Source: an uncultured Clostridia bacterium (GTDB lineage Bacteria > Bacillota_A > Clostridia > Oscillospirales > Acutalibacteraceae). From it: a stretch of 10,995 bases of DNA. The DNA lies in contig CALAEU010000288.1 in NCBI GenBank assembly GCA_937891215.1, forward strand, positions 1-10,995, read 5' to 3'. The notes beneath the pieces were generated by a model. The model made no database searches and was not told where the DNA came from. It saw only the letters and a list, made by a program, of their open reading frames with translations. Each line of letters starts with the position of its first letter. The first letter of the stretch is position 1. Positions 1 through 7,083 of the stretch are shown here, in pieces. Position numbers and translations under genes: made by a program.

Positions 1-727
1 AAACACATTCATATACATGGTGTATCGGTAAAAATGATAAAAATACATCTTCTGTCCTTAGGTCAACCATTTGATTGTGTTGATGAATATTAAAGGTTAT
101 ATTTTTTTGTGATAACATTACTGCTTTAGATTTAGATGTTGTTCCTGATGTAAATAAAATTTCTGCTACTGCTTCAATATCTATTTGAGCATCTAAAAAT
201 TCTCTATTTCCTTCTTCTAATAATTTATTTCCTTCTTCTAAAAGTTCAGAATATGATATAAATTTTCCTTCACTTTTTTTTCTATCCATTCCGATAAACA
301 TTTCTATATTAGAATTTAAACCTTCATTTGCAATTTCTTCGATTACTTCTTTTACCTTATCTGAATATATTACAGCTGAAACATGTGCTCTTTCTAAACA
401 TCTTACAATTTCTTGTTTTGGTAGCATTCTATCTAATGGAACTACTATTCCTGTTCCGCATATAACTGCTAGATATGAACACGCCCAATTATATCTGTTT
501 TCACCTATTACAGCTACATTTTTTCCTTTTAATCCTCTTTTTATTAATGCTGTTCCTAATTTATTTACTTCTTCTAGTAATGTTTTGTATTTAATTTCTT
601 GATATTCTTTTGTTCCAAATTCTTTAGTTAAATATGCTGCTTTTTCACTATATGTATTACATGATGTTTCTAGCATTTCTTTTATGTTTTTAATTTCCCT
701 TACCGGATAGTATTTTAATTCTTTCAT
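1..727 (-). CDS. Long-chain acyl-CoA synthetase (AMP-binding), N-terminal part
   Basis: This is the first 242 residues of an ANL-superfamily adenylate-forming enzyme; the rest lies beyond the left edge. The family activates fatty acids with ATP to an acyl-adenylate and then to acyl-CoA. The P-loop-like A3 motif is at residues 190-201 (ILFTSGTTSKSK). The usual G-x-P-K-G tail is replaced by S-K-S-K-A, a variant I associate with a Firmicutes subgroup of FadD-like enzymes. It is followed by LPIHHVYEC (residues 233-241), matching the substrate-tunnel region of that subgroup. The ATG at 725-727 has AAGAGG seven bases upstream and a good promoter. A 7-residue tandem repeat (LLEEGNK/LLEEGNR) lies at residues 162-175. 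Codons favour GGA, AGA, ATA and TTA, unlike nagB further right. The acyl chain length cannot be judged from this part. Confidence 0.88.
   Translation of the reverse strand, partial: MKELKYYPVREIKNIKEMLETSCNTYSEKAAYLTKEFGTKEYQEIKYKTLLEEVNKLGTALIKRGLKGKNVAVIGENRYNWACSYLAVICGTGIVVPLDRMLPKQEIVRCLERAHVSAVIYSDKVKEVIEEIANEGLNSNIEMFIGMDRKKSEGKFISYSELLEEGNKLLEEGNREFLDAQIDIEAVAEILFTSGTTSKSKAVMLSQKNITFNIHQHNQMVDLRTEDVFLSFLPIHHVYECV
203..244 (-). repeat. 21-bp tandem duplication inside the acyl-CoA synthetase gene
   Basis: Two adjacent 21-bp units (224-244 and 203-223) encode LLEEGNK then LLEEGNR. They differ at only three bases, and the length keeps the frame. The duplicated heptad lies in the linker before the A3 motif, so it probably lengthens a surface helix. 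Confidence 0.6.
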
Positions 728-755
728 TATTTGTACCTCTTTTCCTTACTTGGCA

Positions 756-784
756 ATTATACATTAAATTTTTAACTAAGACAA
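756..784 (-). promoter_or_regulatory. Promoter of the acyl-CoA synthetase gene
   Basis: On the minus strand, TTGTCT (779-784) is followed after exactly 17 bases by TATAAT (756-761). Transcription would start near 749, a few bases before the AAGAGG ribosome binding site at 736-741. Confidence 0.65.
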
Positions 785-813
785 GATTTTTTTTATATTA
801 ATTCATTTTTATA

Positions 814-842
814 TTGTTCATTATTATTCGTTTTGATATAAT
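814..842 (+). promoter_or_regulatory. Promoter of the DUF1287 gene
   Basis: TTGTTC (814-819), a 17-base spacer and TATAAT (837-842) preceded by TGA, an extended -10. The predicted start near 849 would leave a leader of only about 12 bases, beginning at the AAAGGAG ribosome binding site (849-855). The fit is good but the leader is unusually short. Confidence 0.5.
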
Positions 843-860
843 TCTAAAAAAGGAGTTTCC

Positions 861-1541
861 ATGAAAAAAATATTTTTTGTATTTATATTAATATTTATGT
901 CTGTTATTTTAGTTAGTTTTATATTTTTATTTAATCATTCTAATATACTACCATTTCCCCAAACAATATTTTATGCTGAAGATTTTGGAATAAGTTCTAT
1001 TAAAAGTACTACTGATTTTGATCATGATGGTATTGACGATTATACTGATATTATGCTTGGTGCTAGACAAGATGCTAAAAATCATCCTATTTATAAAAGC
1101 GCTTACTACGCAGGTGGTTACCCTCCTGATACAGAAGGTGTATGCACCGACGTTGTTTGGAGAGCTTTTAAAAATGCTGGATATAATTTAAAAGATTTAA
1201 TTGATGAAGATATAAAAAATAATGTTGTAGCTTATCCTCGTGTAGGTGGCAAACCTGATCCTAATATTGATTTTCGAAGAGTTCCTAATTTAATTTCATT
1301 TTTCTCTAGAAATGCAACTTCGTTATCCACAGATTTGGCACAGATTGCGGATTGGCAACCCGGAGATATTGTTACTTTCGAAAATAGACATATTGGAATT
1401 ATTTCTGATAAACGAAATAAAAATGGTGTTCCATATTTGATACATAATGGTGGCCAAAAAAATCGTGAAGAAGATATTCTTGAAATTTATTCTTTATACT
1501 CTAAAATTTCGGGACATTTTAGATGGACTTACTATGAATAA
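861..1541 (+). CDS. Exported DUF1287 domain protein (NlpC/P60-like fold)
   Basis: A 226-residue protein with an N-terminal hydrophobic signal or anchor (residues 4-24), no lipobox, and then the DUF1287 domain. Family marks are GVCTDVVWRAF (93-103), PDPNIDFRRVPNL (132-144), WQPGDIVTF (165-173), HIGIISD (177-183) and IHNGG (194-198). Cys95, His177 and His195 are placed like the Cys-His-His of NlpC/P60-type cysteine peptidases, so cell-wall peptide cleavage is a reasonable guess but has not been shown. Just before the domain, residues 52-63 read DFDHDGIDDYTD, an EF-hand/dockerin-type calcium loop that is not part of the core family. AAAGGAG lies six bases before the ATG. It is divergent from the acyl-CoA synthetase and ends at a shared bidirectional terminator. 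Confidence 0.85.
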   Translation: MKKIFFVFILIFMSVILVSFIFLFNHSNILPFPQTIFYAEDFGISSIKSTTDFDHDGIDDYTDIMLGARQDAKNHPIYKSAYYAGGYPPDTEGVCTDVVWRAFKNAGYNLKDLIDEDIKNNVVAYPRVGGKPDPNIDFRRVPNLISFFSRNATSLSTDLAQIADWQPGDIVTFENRHIGIISDKRNKNGVPYLIHNGGQKNREEDILEIYSLYSKISGHFRWTYYE

Positions 1542-1561
1542 TCTAACTTAAGCAAAAACAT

Positions 1562-1612
1562 ATAAAAAGCTAATAAATTTGAATCACTATCAAATTTATT
1601 AGCCTTTTGTTT
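1562..1612. terminator. Bidirectional hairpin terminator
   Basis: A perfect 14-bp A/T-rich stem (1569-1582 with 1590-1603) and a 7-base loop, with T-rich tails on both sides (1605-1612 for plus, 1561-1568 read on minus). It serves the converging genes ending at 1541 (+) and 1611 (-). Confidence 0.8.
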
Positions 1613-2294
1613 AAGCTTTACTATTTTCTTTTTTAAATTCTTTTAAATAATATTCTTCTGTTGAATCGTCTTTTGTAAAAGTATATTTATATGTATTTAA
1701 TTCATGTCTAATTTCATCTAATACTTTATTATTACTTATTGCTACCGCACCTTCTCCTGTCCTTTTATTAAATACTGAATTTTCGAACATTTTTTCATAT
1801 GTTGTCTCTAATAATTTATTTTCGAAATCGTCATTATAATTTTGATATATTACATATTTGTCATCTTCTTGATTCACAAATGCTGTTTTTATTACAATCT
1901 CAATTTCATTGTTATACTGAATAATTTTTTGAATTTCTTGATAAATAAATGCTACTCTATCTTCTTCAACTCTTTCATTTATTATTCCAGTATATTTTTC
2001 TGCTTCATAATTAATTATTCCTTGTGTTTCAGCATATGTCGAAAATGTTTTGATATTTGTATTATCAAATGATACATCTTTATATTTTATTTGACTCCCA
2101 AATATCTCTTTGATACTTTCTCGCATTGCATTTTTTTCAACAACAACTATTGATTCTCCTGTTGCTTGTTTTGCATGAAATTTTGACTCTTCTTTTAAAT
2201 TTGCCCATCCAATTCTTAATTTCAAATCATCTGGAATAGTATATGTATCAAATGTACCTATTTGATAGATACTTGCTGTAGTATTCATTGGCAA
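1611..2294 (-). CDS. Soluble domain, probable 3' part of a frameshifted membrane protein gene
   Basis: I do not recognise the family with certainty. The frame encodes up to 227 residues from TTG at 2294, or 225 from the ATG at 2288. Neither start has a ribosome binding site, and there is no signal peptide. The protein is mixed alpha/beta and acidic, with a segment around residues 57-72 (MRESIKEIFGSQIKYK) like those seen after a membrane anchor in Clostridia hypothetical proteins. The frame stays open upstream to a TAA at 2340-2342 and encodes IGTVNKLIEKII just before the nominal start. The previous gene encodes the same IGTV 25 bases earlier in the other frame. Removing one 25-bp repeat unit joins the two into a single protein of about 423 residues. 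I therefore read this as the extracytoplasmic domain of the 2314-2907 gene, separated by frameshift; an independent gene is possible but less likely. Confidence 0.6.
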   Translation of the reverse strand: MPMNTTASIYQIGTFDTYTIPDDLKLRIGWANLKEESKFHAKQATGESIVVVEKNAMRESIKEIFGSQIKYKDVSFDNTNIKTFSTYAETQGIINYEAEKYTGIINERVEEDRVAFIYQEIQKIIQYNNEIEIVIKTAFVNQEDDKYVIYQNYNDDFENKLLETTYEKMFENSVFNKRTGEGAVAISNNKVLDEIRHELNTYKYTFTKDDSTEEYYLKEFKKENSKA

Positions 2295-2305
2295 TATTAT
2301 TTTTT

Positions 2306-2355
2306 CTATTAATTTATTTACTGTACCGATTTTGGTTATTTAATACTGTACCAAT
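2306..2355 (-). repeat. 25-bp imperfect tandem duplication at the gene break
   Basis: Read on the minus strand, ATTGGTACAGTATTAAATAA (from 2355) is repeated 25 bases on as ATCGGTACAGTAAATAA (from 2330). Both copies carry GGTACAGTA and both encode Ile-Gly-Thr-Val in their own frames. As 25 is not a multiple of 3, the duplication shifts the frame and leads to the TAA at 2314-2316. Confidence 0.7.
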
Positions 2356-2907
2356 TGTTTCTTCTACTTCTGCATCAGTATCAACCACATTGTTTTGCGT
2401 CGTGCTATTTCCTTTAGTTATATTATATGCTTTTTTTCCTAAACTTATATTTAAAACTATAAGTAATACTATAAATAATACTGCTATTATTCCACCGATA
2501 CTAATTTCAATATATTTTTTTGATTTTTCTTTTTCTTCTTTTTCTTTTGTTGGCTCTCTTTTTACTTTTGACTCTTTCTGTGTTTCATTTTTTTCTACTA
2601 TTTCAGCAAAACCATAAATCAAAGCCGATATAAGTCTTGCTATAATTACAAAAATAACTACTACAGAAATAATCGGTACTGCAAGTAATGCTACCACTTG
2701 AACACCATAGTATGCACTTGCTACAACTGCACCTATAACAACCCCGATTACAATAAAGAACAAGTTAATCACAAACATTGCAACCGAAAGTTTCTTTAGC
2801 GTTGCCGAACAATTTTTGAAAAATTTAAAAGATTCTGCTTCTTCCTTTAAAGACATTTTATCATCAAATGTGGGAGTCTCTTCAACAATTTTAATTTCTT
2901 CTGGCAT
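2314..2907 (-). CDS. Multi-pass membrane protein, probable 5' part of a split gene
   Basis: A 197-residue protein of unknown function. An acidic cytoplasmic N-terminus (1-40) is followed by two hydrophobic stretches (about 41-65 and 69-93), a Lys/Glu-rich charged linker (103-131) and a further membrane segment (132-155). A short Ser/Thr/Asn tail ends in IGTVLNNQNRYSK. The part around RLISALIYGFAEIVEK (91-106) resembles small two-helix membrane proteins common in Ruminococcaceae; that is from memory, not a search. The ATG at 2907 has AAAGG about nine bases upstream. It starts 32 bases after the lipoprotein gene, so it is probably in the same operon. The last nine residues come from the shifted frame after the 25-bp duplication; the original protein probably continued into the 1611-2294 frame. 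Confidence 0.7.
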   Translation of the reverse strand: MPEEIKIVEETPTFDDKMSLKEEAESFKFFKNCSATLKKLSVAMFVINLFFIVIGVVIGAVVASAYYGVQVVALLAVPIISVVVIFVIIARLISALIYGFAEIVEKNETQKESKVKREPTKEKEEKEKSKKYIEISIGGIIAVLFIVLLIVLNISLGKKAYNITKGNSTTQNNVVDTDAEVEETIGTVLNNQNRYSK

Positions 2908-2939
2908 AACTTTTACCTTTCTGTCTTAATTTATATTAA

Positions 2940-3683
2940 TCAATACCACTCATCTGCATAAATATCAGGTGAATAATTAACACCATTGCCTGAACCGCCA
3001 CCAGATGGTTTTGTAAGTTCTGGTTGTGGTGTAATAATATTTGGTGCTGTAGTATCTTTTACTGTATTATTTTTAGTAGTTTCTGGCTCTCTTGATGTAG
3101 TTGAATCTGAACTTGTAGAACCAAGAACAGTATTTGTAACTGTTTCTGGCAACTCGTTTTTTGTTTCTATCTTTTTAAGTTCGCCATTAACCCACTCATA
3201 AATCACATAAGAAGTGGATTCGCCAATTTTCTGGGATACAACAATTTGCTTTTTCACGGTATCTAAAGTCATTGATGTAAAACTTGAAAGAGTTTCATTA
3301 TAGACGAACTCGCCTTTGGATGAATCAAAAATCCAACAACAGTAATTAAAGATACCGTTATTTGCAGAAATCGTAAGGCAAATATCTTCGTTATTGTCAA
3401 AATTCATATCCTGAAAAGCAATATGATTTTTAGCAAATCCTAATACAAAAGTCTCCAATTTGTTTTCTGGATAAGTAAGTTCCTGAACAAAAACATCATC
3501 CTTATAAACCTTTAACGAAGTCGCAGTAACCTCTGCAGAATAACCATAACGTATATTATCAGTCGTAATTACGTTATTATCTGTTGTTGGTTCTTCAGGT
3601 GTTTTATCCTTACAAGCAGTAAAACATAATAACACCGATGTAATTGTGAATAATGCAACAAATAATGAAACAATTTTTTTCAT
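2940..3683 (-). CDS. Lipoprotein with an FG-GAP-like core and Ser/Thr/Pro-rich tail
   Basis: A 247-residue exported protein. The lipoprotein signal peptide has Lys2-Lys3, a hydrophobic core and FTAC ending at Cys24, the lipidated residue; Phe at -3 is a little unusual. A Thr/Asp/Asn linker follows, and then a beta-rich domain (about 45-175). It contains FQDMNFDNNEDICL (90-103), which resembles the Asp-rich loop of FG-GAP/VCBS-type or XAC2610-like repeats. Residues 180-226 are rich in Ser, Thr, Pro and Asn, a wall-spanning or stalk-like stretch. The last 20 residues hold a Gly/Ser run and end in DEWY. No catalytic motif is visible, so ligand binding or a structural role is only a guess. AAGAGGT precedes the ATG, and the gene starts 19 bases after the HAD gene ends, which suggests co-transcription. 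Confidence 0.78.
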   Translation of the reverse strand: MKKIVSLFVALFTITSVLLCFTACKDKTPEEPTTDNNVITTDNIRYGYSAEVTATSLKVYKDDVFVQELTYPENKLETFVLGFAKNHIAFQDMNFDNNEDICLTISANNGIFNYCCWIFDSSKGEFVYNETLSSFTSMTLDTVKKQIVVSQKIGESTSYVIYEWVNGELKKIETKNELPETVTNTVLGSTSSDSTTSREPETTKNNTVKDTTAPNIITPQPELTKPSGGGSGNGVNYSPDIYADEWY

Positions 3684-3702
3684 AAGTAATACCTCTTAAA
3701 TT

Positions 3703-4314
3703 CTAAATATTAATACCAGCTTCTCTCAAAGCCATTTTTAACGAATCAGTATCAGGTGCAGAAAATACAAAACCACTCATGCCATAGTCTTTTGCACCTT
3801 TTATATTGGCTTCCAAATCATCAATGAAAAAACACTCTTCTGGTTTCAATGAAAATTTATTGCAAAATGCCTCATAAATTTCTTTATTGGGTTTTAAAAG
3901 TTTATAACACGATGAAATGAAAAAACCATCAAAAAATTCGAACGCCGGAACATCTAAATACCTGTCAAAAAAACGCGGTGTTGCATTTGACAGAAGATAT
4001 ATTGGATACCCATTATTTTTCAACTCTTTAATTAGTTCATAAGTTTCTTTAATCGGTGGCATATAATCGTAAAAATCAGTTACCATAGCGGCAATTTTTT
4101 CGTGAATTTCTTCTGGTATTTTTTCTAATATACCGGGAATAACCTGGTCGTAAGTATAGATACCTTCATCAAGCGTTTTCCACACACTATTTTCCCCAAA
4201 CACGTGCTCATAGATAACATCGTGATATTCGGGACTGAATTCTGCTTCAACAATTTTTTTCAAATTGAAGTCTAAAATCACTCCACCCATATCAAAAACT
4301 ATATTTTCTATCAT
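3703..4314 (-). CDS. HAD-superfamily hydrolase, subfamily IA (YihX-like phosphatase)
   Basis: A 203-residue soluble protein with all four HAD motifs. Motif I is VFDMGGV (6-12) with nucleophile Asp8. Motif II is LLSNA (107-111), motif III is Lys141 in LKPNKEIY (140-147), and motif IV is FFIDD with Asp165-Asp166. The second Asp of the usual DxD is replaced by Gly10, as in the YihX / epoxide-hydrolase N-terminal group, so the DxG form is a family trait and not a defect. An all-helical cap sits between motifs I and II (about 15-85). Known relatives dephosphorylate small sugar phosphates such as alpha-glucose-1-phosphate; the substrate here cannot be told. GAGGTG lies six bases before the ATG. It is the first gene of the leftward block and has its own promoter. 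Confidence 0.87.
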   Translation of the reverse strand: MIENIVFDMGGVILDFNLKKIVEAEFSPEYHDVIYEHVFGENSVWKTLDEGIYTYDQVIPGILEKIPEEIHEKIAAMVTDFYDYMPPIKETYELIKELKNNGYPIYLLSNATPRFFDRYLDVPAFEFFDGFFISSCYKLLKPNKEIYEAFCNKFSLKPEECFFIDDLEANIKGAKDYGMSGFVFSAPDTDSLKMALREAGINI

Positions 4315-4348
4315 TGTAACACCTCAAAATGAATATACCATTTATAAT

Positions 4349-4375
4349 ATTATAACATTTTATTAATTTTTTCAA
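4349..4375 (-). promoter_or_regulatory. Promoter of the HAD-phosphatase operon
   Basis: On the minus strand, TTGAAA (4370-4375) and TATAAT (4349-4354) are separated by 15 bases. The short spacer is offset by an extended -10 (TGT just before TATAAT). The start would be near 4342, giving a leader of about 28 bases. Confidence 0.55.
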
Positions 4376-4423
4376 CATTTCTTTTAAAAAAAACAAAATT
4401 CCCCTTTTAATATTTATTTTTTG

Positions 4424-4432
4424 TGGTATAAT
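4424..4432 (+). promoter_or_regulatory. Extended -10 promoter of nagB
   Basis: TGG-TATAAT at 4424-4432 is an extended -10 box; no convincing -35 lies at the right distance (CTTTTA at 4404-4409). The predicted leader is about 27 bases, too short for a riboswitch or a glmS-type element. Confidence 0.5.
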
Positions 4433-4465
4433 TTTATCGTAATAATTTAATAAAGGGTGATAAAA

Positions 4466-5194
4466 ATGGAAATTAAAATTTTTAAAACTGCTGAAGAAAT
4501 AGGTGTAGAGGCTGCTAAAATTTTCACTGATGCAATAAAAGAAAATCCAACCGCAGTTCTCGGACTTGCAACTGGTGCTTCTCCTATTCCGACATACCAG
4601 AACATTATAAAAACATATAATGATGGTGGCATTTCATTCAAAGATGTTAAAACTTATAATCTTGACGAATACTGTGATTTACCAAAGAATGATAAAAACA
4701 GTTACTACACTTTTATGCACGAACAACTCTTTAATTCACTTGATATTAAAGAAGAAAATGTTCACTTCCTTGATGGTAACGCAGAAGATACTGAAAAAGA
4801 ATGTGCAAGATATGACGCAGAAATCAACAACGCTGGCGGAATTGATGTTCAGCTTTTAGGTATCGGTAACAATGCGCACATTGGCTTTAACGAACCTGCA
4901 GACGAATTCACAGTTGGTTCATTTAAAGTAAAACTCACAGATAGCACAATAAACGCAAACAAAATTTATTTTGATGAAGGTGCAATGCCACACTATGCTC
5001 TTACAATGGGCATTGAACAGATTATGAGAGCTAAAAAGATTGTGCTTATTGCAACTGGTGAGAAAAAAGCAGAAGCTATTAAAAATATGGTTGAAGGTGA
5101 AGTTACACCAAAAGTTCCTGCTTCTATTTTACAAAACCACAAAGATGTTGTTGTTTTCCTTGATGAAGCTGCTGCATCTCTTTTAAAGAAATAA
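4466..5194 (+). CDS. nagB: Glucosamine-6-phosphate deaminase
   Basis: It converts glucosamine-6-phosphate to fructose-6-phosphate plus ammonia, the last step of amino-sugar catabolism, in the cytoplasm. The 242-residue length is normal for Firmicutes NagB. Motifs: phosphate loop LGLATGASP (32-40), NLDEY with general-base Asp67 (65-69), GIGNNAHIGFNEPA (132-145) with His138 and Glu143, and TGEKKAEAI near 197-205. Asn136, where E. coli has Asp141, is usual in Gram-positive enzymes. Ala137 replaces the almost invariant Gly of N/D-G-H-I, a mild oddity beside the catalytic His. The ATG at 4466 is chosen over the in-frame GTG at 4457 because AAAGGGTGA (4452-4460) is the ribosome binding site and overlaps that GTG. 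No nagA lies alongside; the gene has its own promoter and terminator. Confidence 0.95.
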   Translation: MEIKIFKTAEEIGVEAAKIFTDAIKENPTAVLGLATGASPIPTYQNIIKTYNDGGISFKDVKTYNLDEYCDLPKNDKNSYYTFMHEQLFNSLDIKEENVHFLDGNAEDTEKECARYDAEINNAGGIDVQLLGIGNNAHIGFNEPADEFTVGSFKVKLTDSTINANKIYFDEGAMPHYALTMGIEQIMRAKKIVLIATGEKKAEAIKNMVEGEVTPKVPASILQNHKDVVVFLDEAAASLLKK

Positions 5195-5210
5195 GTTAAA
5201 TCTGATATTA

Positions 5211-5250
5211 AAAAACTTCTGACTGCGATAGTCAGAAGTTTTTATTTTTA
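5211..5250. terminator. Terminator between nagB and the GGDEF-like gene
   Basis: A stem of about 13 bp (5212-5224 with 5230-5242), a 5-base GCGAT loop and a T-run on the plus strand. Read on minus, the stem is also followed by TTTTTT, so it can end both converging genes. Confidence 0.88.
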
Positions 5251-6459
5251 TTATTCTTCTTCGTAATAGTTACCACCATATATTGAAGATTTGCTCATTT
5301 TAGAAAATCTTCTCGCAACTTTACGGATTTTTTTCATATCCTTTTCTGCTTCGTTAATAAGCAAGTCAACATCTTCCATACTACTAATTGTTTCTGCACC
5401 TGCAAGACCAATTGAAACATTAAGGTCGTAAGCTTTAAAATCCTGTTTGCCTAATTCTTCAAACTTTTTAGCATACGTTGTTCTTGTTATATCCGCTGCA
5501 GGTTCACTAGGACGCTGTGCTACAATAACAAAACGGTCTGTACCTATTCTACAAAGGAAATCGTGTGAACCCGAAACAATCTTTTTAAGTCTTGTTGCCG
5601 CTTCAACCACAGCCTCATTACCTGCTTCTCTGCCATAACTTCTTACAATTGAACGATAATTATCAATATCAACAAACATAACAAAAAGCATCATTTGCGG
5701 TGAAAGAGTTTTACCAATTCTTTCTAAGTATCTGTTAAGTTGCCATTTGTTGTTTGTAATAGTAAGTGGGTCAATTGAAATAAGTCTGTTCTGAGCTTCA
5801 TTATAAACAACAAGTGAAGAAACAACCAATGAAATCGCAAGAACTTCTACACCATAGAAAATAATCTGTACCACACCACAAATGACAGGTAATATAGAGA
5901 AAGATGCGAGATATAAAAACTCTGGTTTTTTAGTTAAATTGATTTGTCTTTTTGATGTTAAGAACGTTGTAACTGCTGAATAGATAAGGTATGCAAACAA
6001 AATTACAAATGGAATTGAGAAAAGTGGACCACGAACATATTTACCATCAACAATATCAAAATATGTACCTGTAAATACACTTAATAACGCTACTACTGCA
6101 TTGAGGATTGCAGGAAACATAAAAATAAATTTCTTCATCCTTGGAACCTGATTTTCAGGTGACATTCTGCATTCACAATAAAAAACATAGAACATGCCGA
6201 TTGCAGGTAGTACCATACTATAAGTAAATGAAAAAATTCTGTTAAGGAAAATAACGAATGGTTCCTGGGAACACTCACAGAACCAGAGCATTGAACCAAC
6301 AAACAAGAAAATTGCAGTAGAAATGAGTGTATTGTCAAAATACATTTTTTCTGAATTTTTTAAAGAAACGTTTCTTCTGCTTATCACCATAATAATTATA
6401 ATCGCTATACCCATAAAGTTTGGCATTGCATAAAGTAAAGCTCTTTCTAATGCTTCCAT
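5251..6459 (-). CDS. 7-TM sensor protein with a degenerate GGDEF domain
   Basis: A 402-residue membrane protein. About seven hydrophobic helices lie at 13-27, 45-61, 76-95, 110-130, 147-168, 181-203 and 205-220, an arrangement like the 7TM sensor module of many Firmicutes kinases and cyclases. The DPLT at 230-233 marks the start of a GGDEF-type domain, and FVDIDNYRSI (262-271) keeps the first metal-binding Asp264. The signature itself reads GTDRF (306-310) instead of GGDEF, and the usual GH and GD in the preceding helix are missing (YGREAGNEA, 275-283). Cyclic-di-GMP synthesis is therefore unlikely; it may bind nucleotide or a partner, or signal otherwise. The C-terminus is basic and then acidic. 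AAGGAG precedes the ATG, and it is a single-gene transcription unit. Confidence 0.83.
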   Translation of the reverse strand: MEALERALLYAMPNFMGIAIIIIMVISRRNVSLKNSEKMYFDNTLISTAIFLFVGSMLWFCECSQEPFVIFLNRIFSFTYSMVLPAIGMFYVFYCECRMSPENQVPRMKKFIFMFPAILNAVVALLSVFTGTYFDIVDGKYVRGPLFSIPFVILFAYLIYSAVTTFLTSKRQINLTKKPEFLYLASFSILPVICGVVQIIFYGVEVLAISLVVSSLVVYNEAQNRLISIDPLTITNNKWQLNRYLERIGKTLSPQMMLFVMFVDIDNYRSIVRSYGREAGNEAVVEAATRLKKIVSGSHDFLCRIGTDRFVIVAQRPSEPAADITRTTYAKKFEELGKQDFKAYDLNVSIGLAGAETISSMEDVDLLINEAEKDMKKIRKVARRFSKMSKSSIYGGNYYEEE

Positions 6460-6499
6460 AATCTATCTCCTTTTTGAGTTTATTAACATATTGTAAATA

Positions 6500-6528
6500 A
6501 TTTTAACATATAAAAAACAATTTTTCAA
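6500..6528 (-). promoter_or_regulatory. Promoter of the GGDEF-like gene
   Basis: On the minus strand, TTGAAA (6523-6528), exactly 17 bases, then TAAAAT (6500-6505) with an extended TGT. Transcription would start near 6493, with AAGGAG close to the ATG at 6459. Confidence 0.65.
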
Positions 6529-6540
6529 CACTTAATAATA

Positions 6541-6586
6541 AATAAAATAGACAAAACACAAATTTAAGTGTTTTGTCTATTTTATT
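6541..6586. terminator. Long hairpin terminator of the acpS operon
   Basis: A perfect 19-bp stem (6541-6559 with 6568-6586) and an 8-base loop. The stop codon of the lipoprotein gene (6577-6579) and its last codons lie inside the stem. The T-tail on the minus strand is modest (TTTTATTATTAAG), so it may work mainly as a 3' stabilising hairpin. Confidence 0.65.
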
Positions 6587-7083
6587 TCTATCATATAACT
6601 CTGAGATGATTCATCAAGTGATAACTGAACTGTAAAAACAACTGTTTTACCCAACACAATTTTCTCAATAAAATACACATTACCAGCTCTTTCATAGTTA
6701 AACTGTTCGTTTGCGAAATCAGTTTCAAGTAGAAATTTATATATTATAACTGGTAAAAAATCATTATTGAAATTATTGATACTTGTAGAAAAATTAATAT
6801 CTTCACTTTGCAGTTCACAAACATCATTATTAATTTTAACATTCATATTAAGAAGCGTAACAGGAGCTTCTTCAAGAAAACTTATATTAACACACCCATT
6901 TTCATTCTTCAATAAGTTGATGTTATAAATTTCATCATTTGTTACGACTTGGACTTTTTGTGTTTCGCTAAAATCTATTGTCCTGAGGTTGTTAGATTTT
7001 AAAAGTTCTGATTTACAGGAAGAAAACACAAAACAAATAAAAAAAACAACAAAAAGAAATGAAATTCGTTTTAAAATACTCAC
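6577..7083 (-). CDS. Small lipoprotein of unknown function
   Basis: A 168-residue protein with a lipoprotein signal peptide: Lys5-Arg6, a hydrophobic stretch (7-20) and FSSC ending at Cys23. The mature part is mixed beta strand and helix with no recognised domain, ending in a predicted beta hairpin (VVFTVQLSLDESSQSYMIEI). It starts with GTG at 7081-7083, overlapping the nnrD stop as GTGA, and has only a weak ribosome binding site. Translational coupling to nnrD is therefore likely. The partnership with acpS and nnrD tells nothing obvious about its role. The 3' end runs into the terminator hairpin. Confidence 0.72.
   Translation of the reverse strand: MSILKRISFLFVVFFICFVFSSCKSELLKSNNLRTIDFSETQKVQVVTNDEIYNINLLKNENGCVNISFLEEAPVTLLNMNVKINNDVCELQSEDINFSTSINNFNNDFLPVIIYKFLLETDFANEQFNYERAGNVYFIEKIVLGKTVVFTVQLSLDESSQSYMIEIK

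Noticed and set aside
1842..2072. 76-residue plus-strand frame opposite the 1611-2294 gene
   Set aside because: It is rich in Ile, Phe, Tyr and Asn, as expected from reading an A/T-rich gene backwards, and has no ribosome binding site.
4433..4465. Possible riboswitch or glmS-like leader before nagB
   Set aside because: The predicted leader is only about 27 bases, which cannot hold such a structure.
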